Source: Halichondria panicea (Eukaryota; Porifera; Demospongiae; Suberitida; Halichondriidae). Taken from it: a DNA stretch of 64,000 bases. Below, in pieces: positions 23,801-33,973 of this stretch. The notes under the pieces were generated by a model, which saw nothing but the letters and a program-made list of their open reading frames with translations, did no database searches and was not told where the DNA came from. Made by a program: the position numbers and the translations under genes. The stretch spans positions 10,898,632 through 10,962,631 of the forward strand of contig NC_087377.1 of NCBI RefSeq assembly GCF_963675165.1, given 5' to 3'. How positions within the stretch are numbered: position 1 is the stretch's first letter; the number at the start of each line of letters is the position of its first letter.

Positions 23801-23871
23801 AGATGACACTGCCAGCACAAAACGACGAGCCGATGAAAGTAATCGCAAAGTTTTCTCATAGTATAATGTGA
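16564..23871 (+). CDS. Type I Ig/FN3 membrane receptor, six exons, one frame shift
   Basis: Exons inferred from splice sites and phases are 16564-17233, 17327-17418, 17503-17725, 21695-22061, 22157-22198 and 23558-23871. The product starts with a signal peptide (cut near 23). An Ig domain (C49, W59, C107) and two FN3-type domains (about 129-223 and 224-328) follow. After these come a fourth beta-sandwich-like domain in exon 4, a Ser-rich linker (STMDSSANVG), one helix (VVGGAIGVVCIGCISTVTVG) and a basic-anchored tail. The tail holds tyrosine motifs YSLQ, YYTA and YEEM (YxxM is a PI3K-SH2 type site). Domain borders have phase 1, but exon 4 is 367 bases (3n+1) and needs a one-base slip near 21885-21915, so the gene is broken or misread there. 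A cell-surface recognition role is inferred. Confidence 0.75.
20931..21430. mobile_element. Long-TIR mini-element in receptor intron 3
   Basis: Inverted arms of about 120 bases enclose about 250 bases of filler. The left arm has AACGTTGCTAG and GGCCAGGAAAAGCACG, and the right arm has the complements CCTGGCCAATCCTAGC and TTGGAGTTATGCACTCG. It is related to 35033-35575 and 63474-64000. The rest of this 4 kb intron (17726-21694) holds no exon I could recognise, only hAT-type end fragments near 17760 and 19805 and a Mutator-like end near 19250. Confidence 0.75.
22265..22540. mobile_element. Mini-element with CYCGTTTACAC ends in receptor intron 5
   Basis: The left CCTCGTTTACACAAGGCC and right GTGTCGTGTAAACGGG are imperfect inverted ends, with TTGGAATCC / GGATTAG further in. 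It is non-coding. The remainder of the intron (22541-23557) shows nothing recognisable. Confidence 0.5.
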
Positions 23872-23989
23872 TGATTAATAAATTTACTGATTACACTAGC
23901 GCCTATAATTATAATTTCCTGTCTGTATTGTAATGTATTGTATAGCCACATGTGACACACATGCGGCGGACATGGCACCTTCTCGGCCA

Positions 23990-26900
23990 CCGTAGGTACG
24001 TATCCAACTACCACTTATATATTATCTTCAGATTACAGGATGATGACAAATTAATCAACGTCACATTTATCTTATCATTAATTTAAAAAAGAAAAGCGCG
24101 AAGCTAGTTTTTTGCTTACTTTGAAGGCTATTGCAGTCTCTTCATCTGTTGATACTATAATCTACCTATAATGTATAGGTACTGTAGCTCTGCACTAGAA
24201 TGCTGGCTATTAATACAGAACTATAGCTGCAAAAGTAAGAACAAAATTAACAGCCTTTAATCATGGACTATGAACTTTTAGCCCAAGATTCCCCATACAG
24301 TTATAAATGTTCAGGTGCCCTCGCGGTGTTTTCATTTAAGCATTCTAATTAATAACAATGTCCGATGGTGTGTTGATAATTAATTCTAGCTTTTAAACCA
24401 TATATCCTATGTTTTTTTGTGTAACTTACCAACAGAGCGGAGAAACCAGAACATATGAGCGCCATCCTCACTTGTTTCCTGGGAGTCGATCCCTTCAACT
24501 CAGTCATCACCTGCTTAGCTGCATGGTGAAGGTGGGGACATGAGAGGAGACCAGGTAGCTCCGTCTTGTACGTAGATCTGCACGTGTGTGTGAGTTTGTG
24601 TGGATCATGATTGTGTTTGTTAGCCTCCTTCGCAGCCTCTCCTTTTTCTGTTCTTTGTCACAGAAGAGAAATATTGGAGGAACAAAGAAAGAAAGAAGGA
24701 AGCAACTAAGAAAAAGGAGAGCCTGCCTTGCTAAGTCGCGTGATCCCCTACTGACGTAGACAAATTTTAACGAGCGTGGGCGAGAGAAAACCTCAATAAC
24801 TGTCCTCCCACACAGTACTTGGAGCGCATTTACCAGGAACATAATCTGTTATGAACAGTACAGTACAGTGCAGTAGAGTCAGCCTTCGTGAGACCTTTAG
24901 TCAGTAGAGGAAGTATGAAAGACTAGAGTAGAGTAGACTATACTGCTGTAATAATTATATCTACTAATCAAGTGGGTCTGTTCTGAACTCAGGAAAAAAA
25001 ACTGAGCTAAATTTAGATATTTAGTCTCTTTAGTCTTTACTAGGTAAGCCCTCGTCTACGATGTTGATTCTGGCTTACTATCTACGATGCTAACAGCTTT
25101 TATTTAGAGTTTGCAATGCGTAGGCATGCTGTAGCTTTTTGCTCTGTCAGGCTCCGCCCAGCTAGTGATTGCCCACGTTCACTTGTCTACCACTCGTCTA
25201 CCGTCACGCGACTTAGCAAGGCAGGCTCTCCTTTTTCTTAGTCTCTTCCTTCTTTCTTTCTTTGTTCCTCCAATTAGTCCCGTATTTTATCTTATTGAAC
25301 TATGACAAAGAATAGAAAAAGGAGAGGCTGCGAAGGAGGCTATGTGTTTGTTTGGAAGGGAGGTAGTATAAAGTACAAAGCTAACTGGATTGGATGGAAT
25401 CGCGAGGCCGCTGAAGCGTACTATTTAAAAGGAATGTTAAACGTTGCTACTCCAGAAATTTTTATATTTTAATTTCTTGACTTGTGGGTAGCTCAAGGAG
25501 ACTTGAGACCACTCCCATTTATGCGGAGTCCAGGTGGTTGCCAAACCATAGTCATGGACTCTCTAATTATGGCTACAAATATTATCACAAAGCACGCAGT
25601 TAACTTGTTATAGTAGGCACTTCAATAATTTCAGCTACAGTAGTATTAAGCAAACAATAACCCACGTGATTGTGATTGTGATGACGGTATTGTCCTTTGA
25701 CTTCTCTATTCTGAGGATGCTTTCAGATGGAGAACAGCTGGAGCATACCGTTCCTTCCACTTGGTCTGTGGTGGGTTTTATAGGCAGGATTTGGTATCAC
25801 GGCTCTCTGCCAAAAAGCCTGCACATAGCGTTACTTTTCGCCAGAGAAAAACGAACTAAGATGCAGTTCCCTGAGGGTGTCCATCTGCTTCCTAAATCAT
25901 CATTATACTTGGCTGCCGCCACACAGTGGTATAGTCCCTCGAACACTTTACGATGGTGGCCATGTGCATATAATTATGTCATCACCTTTTCTGGGATCGG
26001 CAACATGTCTTCCCCATTGTAACCACCAGCCGGAACAATCATGCCTGAGTCTGCCACACTGGGGTTAGCTACATGTAATTATGAGACATCCATGCAAACA
26101 AAGTGCTATGTTGTAGGAATGGTATGATGTCATTGCGTACTGAGTTAAATTAATGTTATCGACATTAATGTTATCGACATTCAAAATATTTCCATAAAAG
26201 TTAAGCCATTTAGGTGTAAGCGGGGGTAATTGTAAAAGTGTGTAACTATTAATTATCTCCAGAAACTAAAGTCTTTCTAGAGTAATTTTCGAACCTTAGC
26301 CGCTAGATATTCTTCAAATCTCTCCTTAACTAGCAATTTTGAATGTGCAGATATCTAATCACAAGACTAACTAAGTCCCAAAGTTTAGCCAGAAAACGTT
26401 GGTCTTTTCTCTCACACTAAAACTATAACAATGAAAGCACCGCGGGTGCTGATGCCTCGGTGGAGGTGCCAAAGCTACATAAAAGCTAGCTTTTATACAC
26501 ACATTGATTATAATTATCATAATGAACATCTTTTATTTTGCTGCATGCAATCAACCAAATCAACCATGATTGTTGTAAACGATCGATGCCAAAAGTTCAA
26601 GTCTAAAATTAATGGCTGCAAGTCAGCAGAGCCTTGCAGCTCTCTGCTCACTCTTGCAGCTACCAATAGCTAGCGTTCTAGTGCAGAGCTAACTACTAAG
26701 TAGAGTAGTAACACTCGGTGAACAAGTTTTGCTACGGACTCTTCTGAAAACGCTGCAATGGCATTCCAAGTAAGCAAAACTAGGCATAACTCGAGAACGA
26801 AGCATTATTTTGCAAATCCACGAATTAAAATCCAAGTAAACATGACTAGAAGCCTATACTTGCACTTGATTCCTCCTTGAGCAGCTGTAGCGGTCTACAC

Positions 26901-27000
26901 ACACACACATGCACACACACAGACACACAAACACACTATAGTCTACCGTATACCTCGCTTACGCATGCGCACCGAGGCATAATTAATCATCACAAACTCA
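23990..27000. repeat. Old, deletion-ridden copy C of the A/B block
   Basis: Collinear fragments match copy A in order: 23995-24090 with 88-190, 24190-24500 with 2830-3150, 24520-24610 with 6105-6190, 25345-25735 with 6198-6616, and 26800-27000 with 12235-12400. The TRAF gene is missing. The copy starts about 120 bases after the receptor stop codon, so receptor and block are neighbours here too. Apart from a Mutator-like insert no gene was found. Confidence 0.8.
24621..25342. mobile_element. Mutator-like element with 9-base duplication TGTGTTTGT
   Basis: TGTGTTTGT at 24612-24620 recurs at 25343-25351. The ends TAGCCTCCTTCGCAGCC / GGCTGCGAAGGAGGCTA belong to inverted arms of about 130 bases that include CTCCTTTTTCT, CAAAGAAAGAAAG and GCCTTGCTAAGTCGCG. 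It is non-coding and lies inside block C, and copies A and B lack it. Confidence 0.85.
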
Positions 27001-27390
27001 CCACCACAGCTTATGTTGCCATCGAAATATTTTTGGATATGCTGTAGCTTATTCATTCACCTACACAATGCCGGGTATCCAATGCAATCATAGGTTTAAG
27101 TACAATAATAATTATTACTACTAACAAATTGGTGGTAATAATATTATTTACTCTGTATAATTATAGAGACTGAATGTATAACATGTTCACATGGTTGAGC
27201 CCTTGAGCCACTAATAGTCAGCCAATATGAGTGCATGCGTGTGTACTGTAACAGTTAGTGTTTTATTGAGCTTACTTACATGTAGATCTATACATATGCA
27301 TATACATACTAGTTTCTTTATAGCTAGATCTATACTAGGTATGAGTACTATAGTGTGTTATAGATGCTATACAACTGGTTATTTAGAGGT
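27001..27390. other. 3' flank of the minus-strand membrane protein gene
   Basis: AT-rich DNA with no open frame. On the minus strand it would contain the 3' UTR of the 27391-31284 gene. No clear polyadenylation element could be singled out. Confidence 0.4.
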
Positions 27391-30300
27391 TTAACTAGAG
27401 GCCTCTAATAGTGGTTCTTTAAGCTCCACAATAGTGAATGTTGGCTTGCTTGTTGTGTTTGAGCCTGTTAGGATGTATGGGTCCAAATGACATGTTTCTT
27501 TTTGTGGTTTTGAAGATAATGCGCCAGCTCTTTTTATGAGCTTCTTGAAAGCTGGGTACTTTAAGCAGAAATTGTAACAGTGATAAATTAATATCAGTAA
27601 GCATACAGCAAATGCACTGCCGACCATGCAAGACGTAAGAATAGCTTGCCCCTTGATTTTATGTGTTTTGTTTGAAAGAAGAAATTGTGAGGACAATGTG
27701 AGAACTAGCAGATTACCGAGAAAGAATAGTTCGAGACAATTTTGGAGTTTGTTTCGATATACCTTTGTTATTTGGAGCGTCATAGACATTAGCAATACCA
27801 GAGAAAGTACGAGGCTTATTAAGAATAAGTTTACGGCTTTGTTTCTAGTCACATTCAAAGCCACAGCAGTTAGAATAACCAGTCTAATGAGTAGTTGAAG
27901 TCCACTCCAATAGCGAATGTTATTTTTGTATGGTCCCTGATAGGCATCTAATAGAGGTTTCACTTTGTTGACCCATCGCAGTGGCTTGTGGTGTGAGTAT
28001 CGCTGGAGAAATGGTGCCATAAATAGCAAGATGGTGAATGGCAGTATGTGAGCTAATAATGTGACAAGCCCAACAATAAAGAGCAAGCTGTGTGGCCACT
28101 CTAGGAATTGGTACCTGCCATCAAGCAGCCAGAGAGTAGTGGGTGTGCCGTTGACGTTTGTGAGCGTGATTGGTGAAAATGTATCGAATGTTGTTCGTAA
28201 CAGTTTAGCATACGATAGTAGGAAGAGTGTAGCTAGAACTGATACTGTGTTTGAGCCAGTCCATTTAGAAACGGTAATAGAGTATCTACTGATAACAATC
28301 AGTAAACCTACCAATGTCCAAATGTACACAGGGAAGACAAACTGCAACCAAGTTTTGTAGTATGTGTTTAGCCCTTCCACAAAGCATGTTTCTATTCCTA
28401 GGTCGAGATTTAGCCAAGCAACAAAAATGGAGAGAACATATATAGGTTTACTGTTGCTGTTAGCTGGATAGAAAGTAGTTTGTGTTGCTCCTACAATATT
28501 TGCATAGAAGATGAGACCATTGATAGTTCCTGTAGAAACAGTTAGGTTGCATTTAAGCAATACAACAATCAACACAACTCCAGCAAGTGCAAACGGTATG
28601 AGTAGGAGAAGGTAGACATTGGAGCATTTCTTACACTGGGATGTACCTAAAACTAGACTGAGACCTGGTGGACAAGTTCCACACAGGATACCAGTGCGAT
28701 TGAAGTTACACTGCTCGTGCTGATTACGTGGATCAATGGTAGTGTAATTGCTTTTACAGTAGTCAAATGGGCAAGTTTGATGTGCAGTGACATGTCCACC
28801 ATAATTACCAACCCACATTGACAAGGCTTTGTGCAATTGTCCATCAGTTACGCTGCAAGTTACACCCTTTTCAATGAGATGGCTGGTACAAATGCACTTC
28901 CCAGTGTTACTGTCTTGTATAAAGCCAGGCAGGCAAGCTTCTATCCAAACATCAATTATCACTGGAATCACTTTTTTCTCCCAATTATATAGTTCCACAA
29001 TCGAATCTTGAATTGTCAAAAACAATGATACAGTAGCTTCAGTTTCAAATGTATCGATTGAGTAGGATACATTTTTGCACTCTAAACCTAAATCTTTAAC
29101 TTTCCAAGTGTCTGCAATGCTGTTGTTAGTGTTTTTCAAATCTGCTCTCACAATGCAAGGAGAAGAATAATTGTACTGACCAACGCACACAAGTGGGACT
29201 TGAAAAATTTGCCCAGGGAAAGTCCTAATCTTTAACGAGTGTGAGCAACTATGTGTTTGTGGGAAATCTATAGAACAAATGCACACTTTGTTTGGAGGAG
29301 AGGAAATTGCTGAGGATGTGTTTATTTCAGCAATGTAGACTTTCGACCAAAAACTTAATGGGCAATTTTCAAGATTTCCACCAAAAACTGAATTTCCTCC
29401 AAATTTGGCTGTGTTATCCATCATTGTAACTACGGTGTTATCCATCACTTGTGTGCTAATAAAGCATTTGTCTTGTATTCCACAACTGTGCCTGATTGCA
29501 ATACCTCCACCAACACCATCAGCCTTGTTTCCATTAACAATAAGATGATTGAATGTCTGTTCGTCAAATTCGAGAAAACTAGTATGAATTGTTTGTAAAA
29601 CTGAATTGGTAATTTTGATTGAGCAGTCAAAAAAGATTCCACCTCCATCTGATTTTATAGCAGAATTATTTTCGATGTTAACGATGCCAGATATTGTTAG
29701 CCATGATTCAAAAAGGTACAAAGCTCTGCAAGTGTTGTTCACCATACTCACATTACTAAGCAGAAGTCCCTCTTGCCTATGAATAACAATAACACTACCT
29801 TCTGTGTCACCATGGCTGTTTGTTGTAGCAACCTGGAAGATTGAGTTACCTTCAAATTTTGAATTTTTGATTTGACTAGTGTGACGCGTTTTAGATCTAA
29901 AATAAAATGCTGCTCCACTTTTAGCTTTATTTGCTGAGAATATACAGTCCTGGACTTCGTACAAATACTCAACAATGAATATAGCTCCGCCATATTTGGC
30001 AGCTGAGTTAAGTATGAAAGTAGTTTTAGATATGACAATTTCAGTGTCTTTGATGTATGTAGCACCGATATTATCGTCTTCAGACACATACATTGCACCA
30101 CCATCAGTAATTGCTGTGTTGCCAAAGAAAACAGACCTGATAATTCTTACTGTAACACCGTAATTATAATATTGAGAATAAAGATAACGATGGGTAGAGG
30201 TATGAAAACTCGGCCAGTATGAGCTCTGAAATCTAAATGAAGAGAAAAGATTTTGTGAATGTAAGAACTCAGTAAAACTCTTGTAATCCTCTAGTTTCAC

Positions 30301-31284
30301 TAGTACAATCATTCCTCCACCAACAATCGCTTGGTTATTGCTAAATGTGCAATTTTCTATGTCAAGATGAATACTCTGTTGGAATGAATCAATCACGATT
30401 GCCAGACCACCTGAAGTGCATCCATGAAAGTCTTGTGCATTTCTTTCGTGACAGTTTCCAATGCCATTTGAAAAATTGGAATTTACGATTTGAATGCTGC
30501 TGCTGCTGCTTTTTTCTTTGTAGGCGTTAGTGAAGGCGTTAGTGACAAGAATGTATGCATTTCCTCCCATCATCTCTTTGTTCTGTTCATTGTTGCTACC
30601 ATTTATCATAACATGATCAATCTGTAATTTCCACTTTTCATATTCGCCGAAGTTAATTACTAGCAGACCAACTCCTAAACTGTTGCTAATTGTGATGTCA
30701 CTGGCTGCCATCTCTGGTACGTTCATGACACCGATTGAGGTTGTTGTCTCCACTAGTAAACTCATCTCCTTTCTCGGGAGATGGAGGCCATAACCACAAT
30801 TTTGTATCTCAAAGTGTTTCAATGATAGTGACGAGACACGAAAGAACAAGAAACTAATCGCAAATCCTTGTGCACAGTCAATCAGAACTTGCTCTACCCC
30901 TCCTTGAGACACATTGAATTGAGCAGGTAGACCAGTAACAACTGCTGATACATGAACGTCGACGTCTGAATCCTTTCCATTCAGCTCTCCGATGATAATC
31001 CAACCGCTTTCACGAGGAATGTGAATACCTGGCAGAAAATTCAATGTTATGTTTCTGTTTCCATTGATACTTGCATTACCTGTGGTGGCATTTGATACAA
31101 GGTCAGATATAGTCACACACTGGTCTTGGGGTATGGAATGAGGACACACTGACATTGTATCCGGTCTCACCCAGTACTCAATAGCTACTTTAAGCCGACC
31201 ATCATCATCGTAAACCCATGAGGGAAGAGGATATGTTAGAAACAAAAAGATTATTGTCGGCGCAAATAATTTTTTTCCCAGCAT
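27391..31284 (-). CDS. Large secreted beta-helix / multi-pass membrane protein
   Basis: A single open frame of 1297 codons. I start at the ATG at 31284 because it opens a signal peptide (MLGKKLFAPTIIFLFL), although the frame stays open for 48 more codons upstream. Residues about 290-630 carry irregular repeats of the NCTFSNNQA, GGGM and GNTAITDGGAMYV type, typical of right-handed parallel beta-helices. A cysteine-rich stretch (about 780-888: CICTS, CPFDYC, CGTCPPG, CKKC) follows. About nine hydrophobic helices (888-1240) and a cytoplasmic tail ending EPLLEASS come last. There are many N-glycosylation sequons. Proteins of this design are expanded in sponges. The membrane part is only loosely like TRP-type or receptor bundles, so function is unassigned: adhesion, sensing or channel activity are all open. 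Confidence 0.85.
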   Translation of the reverse strand: MLGKKLFAPTIIFLFLTYPLPSWVYDDDGRLKVAIEYWVRPDTMSVCPHSIPQDQCVTISDLVSNATTGNASINGNRNITLNFLPGIHIPRESGWIIIGELNGKDSDVDVHVSAVVTGLPAQFNVSQGGVEQVLIDCAQGFAISFLFFRVSSLSLKHFEIQNCGYGLHLPRKEMSLLVETTTSIGVMNVPEMAASDITISNSLGVGLLVINFGEYEKWKLQIDHVMINGSNNEQNKEMMGGNAYILVTNAFTNAYKEKSSSSSIQIVNSNFSNGIGNCHERNAQDFHGCTSGGLAIVIDSFQQSIHLDIENCTFSNNQAIVGGGMIVLVKLEDYKSFTEFLHSQNLFSSFRFQSSYWPSFHTSTHRYLYSQYYNYGVTVRIIRSVFFGNTAITDGGAMYVSEDDNIGATYIKDTEIVISKTTFILNSAAKYGGAIFIVEYLYEVQDCIFSANKAKSGAAFYFRSKTRHTSQIKNSKFEGNSIFQVATTNSHGDTEGSVIVIHRQEGLLLSNVSMVNNTCRALYLFESWLTISGIVNIENNSAIKSDGGGIFFDCSIKITNSVLQTIHTSFLEFDEQTFNHLIVNGNKADGVGGGIAIRHSCGIQDKCFISTQVMDNTVVTMMDNTAKFGGNSVFGGNLENCPLSFWSKVYIAEINTSSAISSPPNKVCICSIDFPQTHSCSHSLKIRTFPGQIFQVPLVCVGQYNYSSPCIVRADLKNTNNSIADTWKVKDLGLECKNVSYSIDTFETEATVSLFLTIQDSIVELYNWEKKVIPVIIDVWIEACLPGFIQDSNTGKCICTSHLIEKGVTCSVTDGQLHKALSMWVGNYGGHVTAHQTCPFDYCKSNYTTIDPRNQHEQCNFNRTGILCGTCPPGLSLVLGTSQCKKCSNVYLLLLIPFALAGVVLIVVLLKCNLTVSTGTINGLIFYANIVGATQTTFYPANSNSKPIYVLSIFVAWLNLDLGIETCFVEGLNTYYKTWLQFVFPVYIWTLVGLLIVISRYSITVSKWTGSNTVSVLATLFLLSYAKLLRTTFDTFSPITLTNVNGTPTTLWLLDGRYQFLEWPHSLLFIVGLVTLLAHILPFTILLFMAPFLQRYSHHKPLRWVNKVKPLLDAYQGPYKNNIRYWSGLQLLIRLVILTAVALNVTRNKAVNLFLISLVLSLVLLMSMTLQITKVYRNKLQNCLELFFLGNLLVLTLSSQFLLSNKTHKIKGQAILTSCMVGSAFAVCLLILIYHCYNFCLKYPAFKKLIKRAGALSSKPQKETCHLDPYILTGSNTTSKPTFTIVELKEPLLEASS

Positions 31285-31578
31285 ACTTGGTTCAATCGAT
31301 GTACGTTGTCTTGAATAATGTAAAATAACTATAATTATAGTACACCTGTGAATGCAAGCTATCACACAGGACAGTTTAGCTGAAATACAACGAGTTGAAT
31401 TATTACTGTGAATTAAATTAACAAGCACGGGCTATTCACTAGATTCTAAGTCATGACACCATGCATGAAACAAAAGCTATTATGACTGAAAGCATAAGCT
31501 GATAATAACTGATAACTATAAATGTACATGCCATTACTTTCACTTTACAATTGGGCCTTATTCCCAATGCCATTCAAA

Positions 31579-31621
31579 AGCAAGGTATCAAAACCATTGG
31601 CAATGGTTTTGATATCTTGCT
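31579..31621. repeat. Near-perfect inverted repeat upstream of the membrane protein gene
   Basis: The arms AGCAAGGTATCAAAACCATT and AATGGTTTTGATATCTTGCT pair with one mismatch around GGC, about 300 bases upstream of the start at 31284. It could be a cruciform-forming control site or a transposon footprint. Confidence 0.6.
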
Positions 31622-31768
31622 CTTTAAATGTAATTTGGATGTAGGGAAGTTTAATATAGATACTCATGTGTATCATAATTAGCAGGCAGTCCCAAATGAT
31701 ATGCTTAGATTCTATTCTGGGTATGGCCTATAATTATATAACAAAGGTAAATTTCTGGTACCATATCA

Positions 31769-31872
31769 GGATAGTGCAAAATTTCCTGTATATATACTTT
31801 CCTTTATGTGTCCACACATCTCTTGAACTTCTTCAGGATTGGTAAAACTGTACGGGAAATTTTGCACTATCC
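31769..31872. repeat. Short foldback element
   Basis: GGATAGTGCAAAATTTCC at the left is repeated in inverse at the right (GGAAATTTTGCACTATCC), with about 65 bases between. It is non-coding, probably a mini-transposon remnant. Confidence 0.6.
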
Positions 31873-31892
31873 TTCAGTATCTACAGTGCATC

Positions 31893-31936
31893 TAGCCTCA
31901 ATTCCAGGCCGATTAATCGGCCTTGAATCGAGGCTA
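31893..31936. mobile_element. 44-base Mutator-like palindrome with 9-base duplication
   Basis: The whole element is two 22-base arms head to head: TAGCCTCAATTCCAGGCCG and its near-complement ending GAGGCTA. CAGTGCATC at 31884-31892 is repeated exactly at 31937-31945. It has the same end sequence and duplication size as the other three TAGCCTC elements but no interior at all. Confidence 0.85.
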
Positions 31937-32211
31937 CAGTGCATCCAGTCTAAGAGTAGAATACTGAAATAGGTGAGTAGTTGTACTTAAATGTATCTCA
32001 AGATTGAAAAATTTTAAAGAAATTGTGCTGACACCATTGTAGCTACTAATTTTGGCGGATTTGTAGCAAATTCATAACCACAATATATCTCACAAGTGTT
32101 AAGGTTGAATGGAAAGTTTTGAGTGTCAGATACAGATGAAAAAAGGGCTAGCTTGCTTAGCATACTCTCAAAAGTACATTACATTATACAGAAGTACATT
32201 AGAAAAACTAG

Positions 32212-32360
32212 TGGACCTTGTTGTCCCTGTGCACCTGGTGGACCGTGTTGTCCCTGTACTCCAGGTGGGCCTTGTTGTCCCTGTGCACCTGGTGGACCTT
32301 GTTGTCCCTGTGCTCCAGATGGGCTTGTTGTCCCTGTGCACCTAGTAGGCCTTGTTGTCC
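32212..32360 (-). pseudogene. Collagen-triplet exon with a frame break
   Basis: On the minus strand a 27-base unit repeated about 5.5 times encodes GQQGPPGAQ, i.e. Gly-X-Y triplets. It follows an acceptor AAGTCTTAAG. One unit near 32325 lacks a base, which breaks the triplet frame. It could be the damaged end of a short-chain collagen or simply a tandem repeat that resembles one. The Pro-rich exon at 32829-33088 lies upstream on the same strand. Confidence 0.5.
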
Positions 32361-32828
32361 CTTAAGACTTCATAATTTTTTAATTGCGTTTTATTATTAG
32401 TGCGTACTTAATTTAGCATTAATTATACAAATTCACTAAAATTCGCCTGTTTATAATAGTAACAATAAGGTAGTGTATATACACACATGCCGCAATACAT
32501 ATTGTCAAGATTCTTCCTATCACTGGAGGAAATAAGATTATAACAATAGTGCCTGGAGGATAATAATATTAAAATCACTGGACATCACCTAGGATACAGA
32601 GTGAATCCAGAATAAACTATAGTAACCCAACTACCAGCACCAATTAAGAATAAAGAGTGTAATACTCAGCACTCTTACAAGGAGACTACTTCAAGAAATT
32701 CTTAGCAGTCATAAAACCATAACAGTATATTTAACAGATGACCAATACACCACATACATATATATGTACGTGTACATACCGGAGTTAAAGACAGACTTCA
32801 CAGTAACTAAGACTGGCTGCATTCTTAC

Positions 32829-33088
32829 CAGAACACAGTGACCAGAAGTTCGATGAAGAGAGACCCGGTCTCCCACAGCAACCACCACGCTCAAGGAGAA
32901 ACCCCTCTAGCAGCCAATGCCAGGGACGTGGTGGTGAACGTAGTAGTCCTAGTCCTGGTGCTGGTGGCAGAGGAGCTGGTGGTGTTGTAGGTAGCACGGA
33001 GGTGCCACCAGGTCCACTGTAGGAGCTGCCACCAGACCTGGAGGAATTGGAGGTGGTGGAGATAGCAGTCCAGGAGCCGGAGCAGGAG
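32829..33088 (-). pseudogene. Proline-rich exon
   Basis: This lies between a good minus-strand acceptor (CTGTGTGCTTGTAG) and donor (CTG-GTAAGAAT). The reading begins APAPAPGLLSPPPPIPPGL and in a second frame continues LPTTPPAPLPPAPGLG, so a shift is needed. Composition and flanks (CACAGAAAAGAA) resemble the 63-base repeat region at 41627-42085. Part of this surrounding sequence is present in inverted orientation within 53727-54310. Confidence 0.4.
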
Positions 33089-33248
33089 CTACAAGCACAC
33101 AGAAAAGAAACACCTGTGATTTTGTGATGAGATTGTTTATAAGCAACCAACAACTGATTAGTAATACTGCAAAAACAGCAAAACAGTCATTTGAACATCC
33201 ATGAACACATAATTATGCCTCCTCTCAAACGACATTTTAGGAAATCCA

Positions 33249-33430
33249 GTAATTTTCGGGGACAAAATATTCGTGGTTTAGCAATAATTATTTAGACGTT
33301 TCGTAGATAACATTTTAGTGGTTGCTGATTTGCACTGCAGGTAAAGGTAGTCAAAGTCGCTTCATTTGTGGTCAGAGCTTCAACCCACGAAAACGAATAT
33401 TTTGTCCCCCGAAAATTACCGGCTATACGA
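33249..33430. mobile_element. TA-type CCGTATA mini-element, block D copy
   Basis: The right half (TGTCCCCCGAAAATTACC GGCTATACG) is preserved. The left terminus is eroded to CCAGTAATTTTCGGGGAC. It is equivalent to 3997-4415 without the nested insert. Confidence 0.6.
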
Positions 33431-33499
33431 TAATATGACTGAACTGATATATTTTATGCACAAACCTATACGATGTCCTTGAGGCTTCTAATTACCGTC

Positions 33500-33973
33500 C
33501 TCTGGGTAGAGCCTCTTGACAAGCCCAAAGCAACAGTCTGCATAGTGAAAACTTAGTGTGCCCGGCCCAACTACGACAAACAATTAAGGGATTGGTGGCA
33601 GTGTGGCGGTTGGTTGTTGAGCGCCATAGCAGGTATACTGTACCCATGGTGTTGTTCTTATTCTGCCCTGAACAGTTGTTGGCATGAAGACATACTGTAA
33701 CACTGTCTTCTCACCTGTAAACAGCATAAGTATTGGTTCCTTCGTTATTTGACTTAGTATAATTATATAAGAAATCTGAGGATATCACCTAGGCCATGGT
33801 TATCAAAGCAGTACCGGTAGTGTAGCTGGCTAACCACGATGTTCACCTCCTTGCCAAAGTTTCCTGCCTCGTCACAGAGGAAGTTCACCTGGCACCTTGT
33901 ATCAAATAAAGAGCATTTCCTTGGTACCAGAAAGTAGATGGGACCAGGTTAAACGGTTCCTGGGATAGTGTAC
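33500..33973 (-). pseudogene. Decayed transposase-like gene, block D copy
   Basis: This is the most informative of the three copies. Exon 33973-33789 encodes QVHYP and, after a frame slip, VNFLCDEAGN and GKEVNIVVSQLHYRYCFDN. The next exon (33714 down) encodes, in one frame, HANNCSGQNKNNTMGTVYLL then WRSTTNRHTATNP. That block is deleted from copies A and B and allowed the family to be recognised. Several frame changes show it is not functional. A DDE-type transposase is my best guess from memory of the family. Confidence 0.6.

Noticed and set aside
24507-24842. Minus-strand open frame of 111 codons
   Set aside because: It runs across the left arm of the Mutator-like element and flanking repeat sequence, so it is composite transposon DNA rather than a gene.
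32109-32400. Cysteine-rich repeat protein on the plus strand (CPCAPGGPC units)
   Set aside because: The minus strand reads as collagen Gly-X-Y triplets after a splice acceptor, which explains the repeat better.
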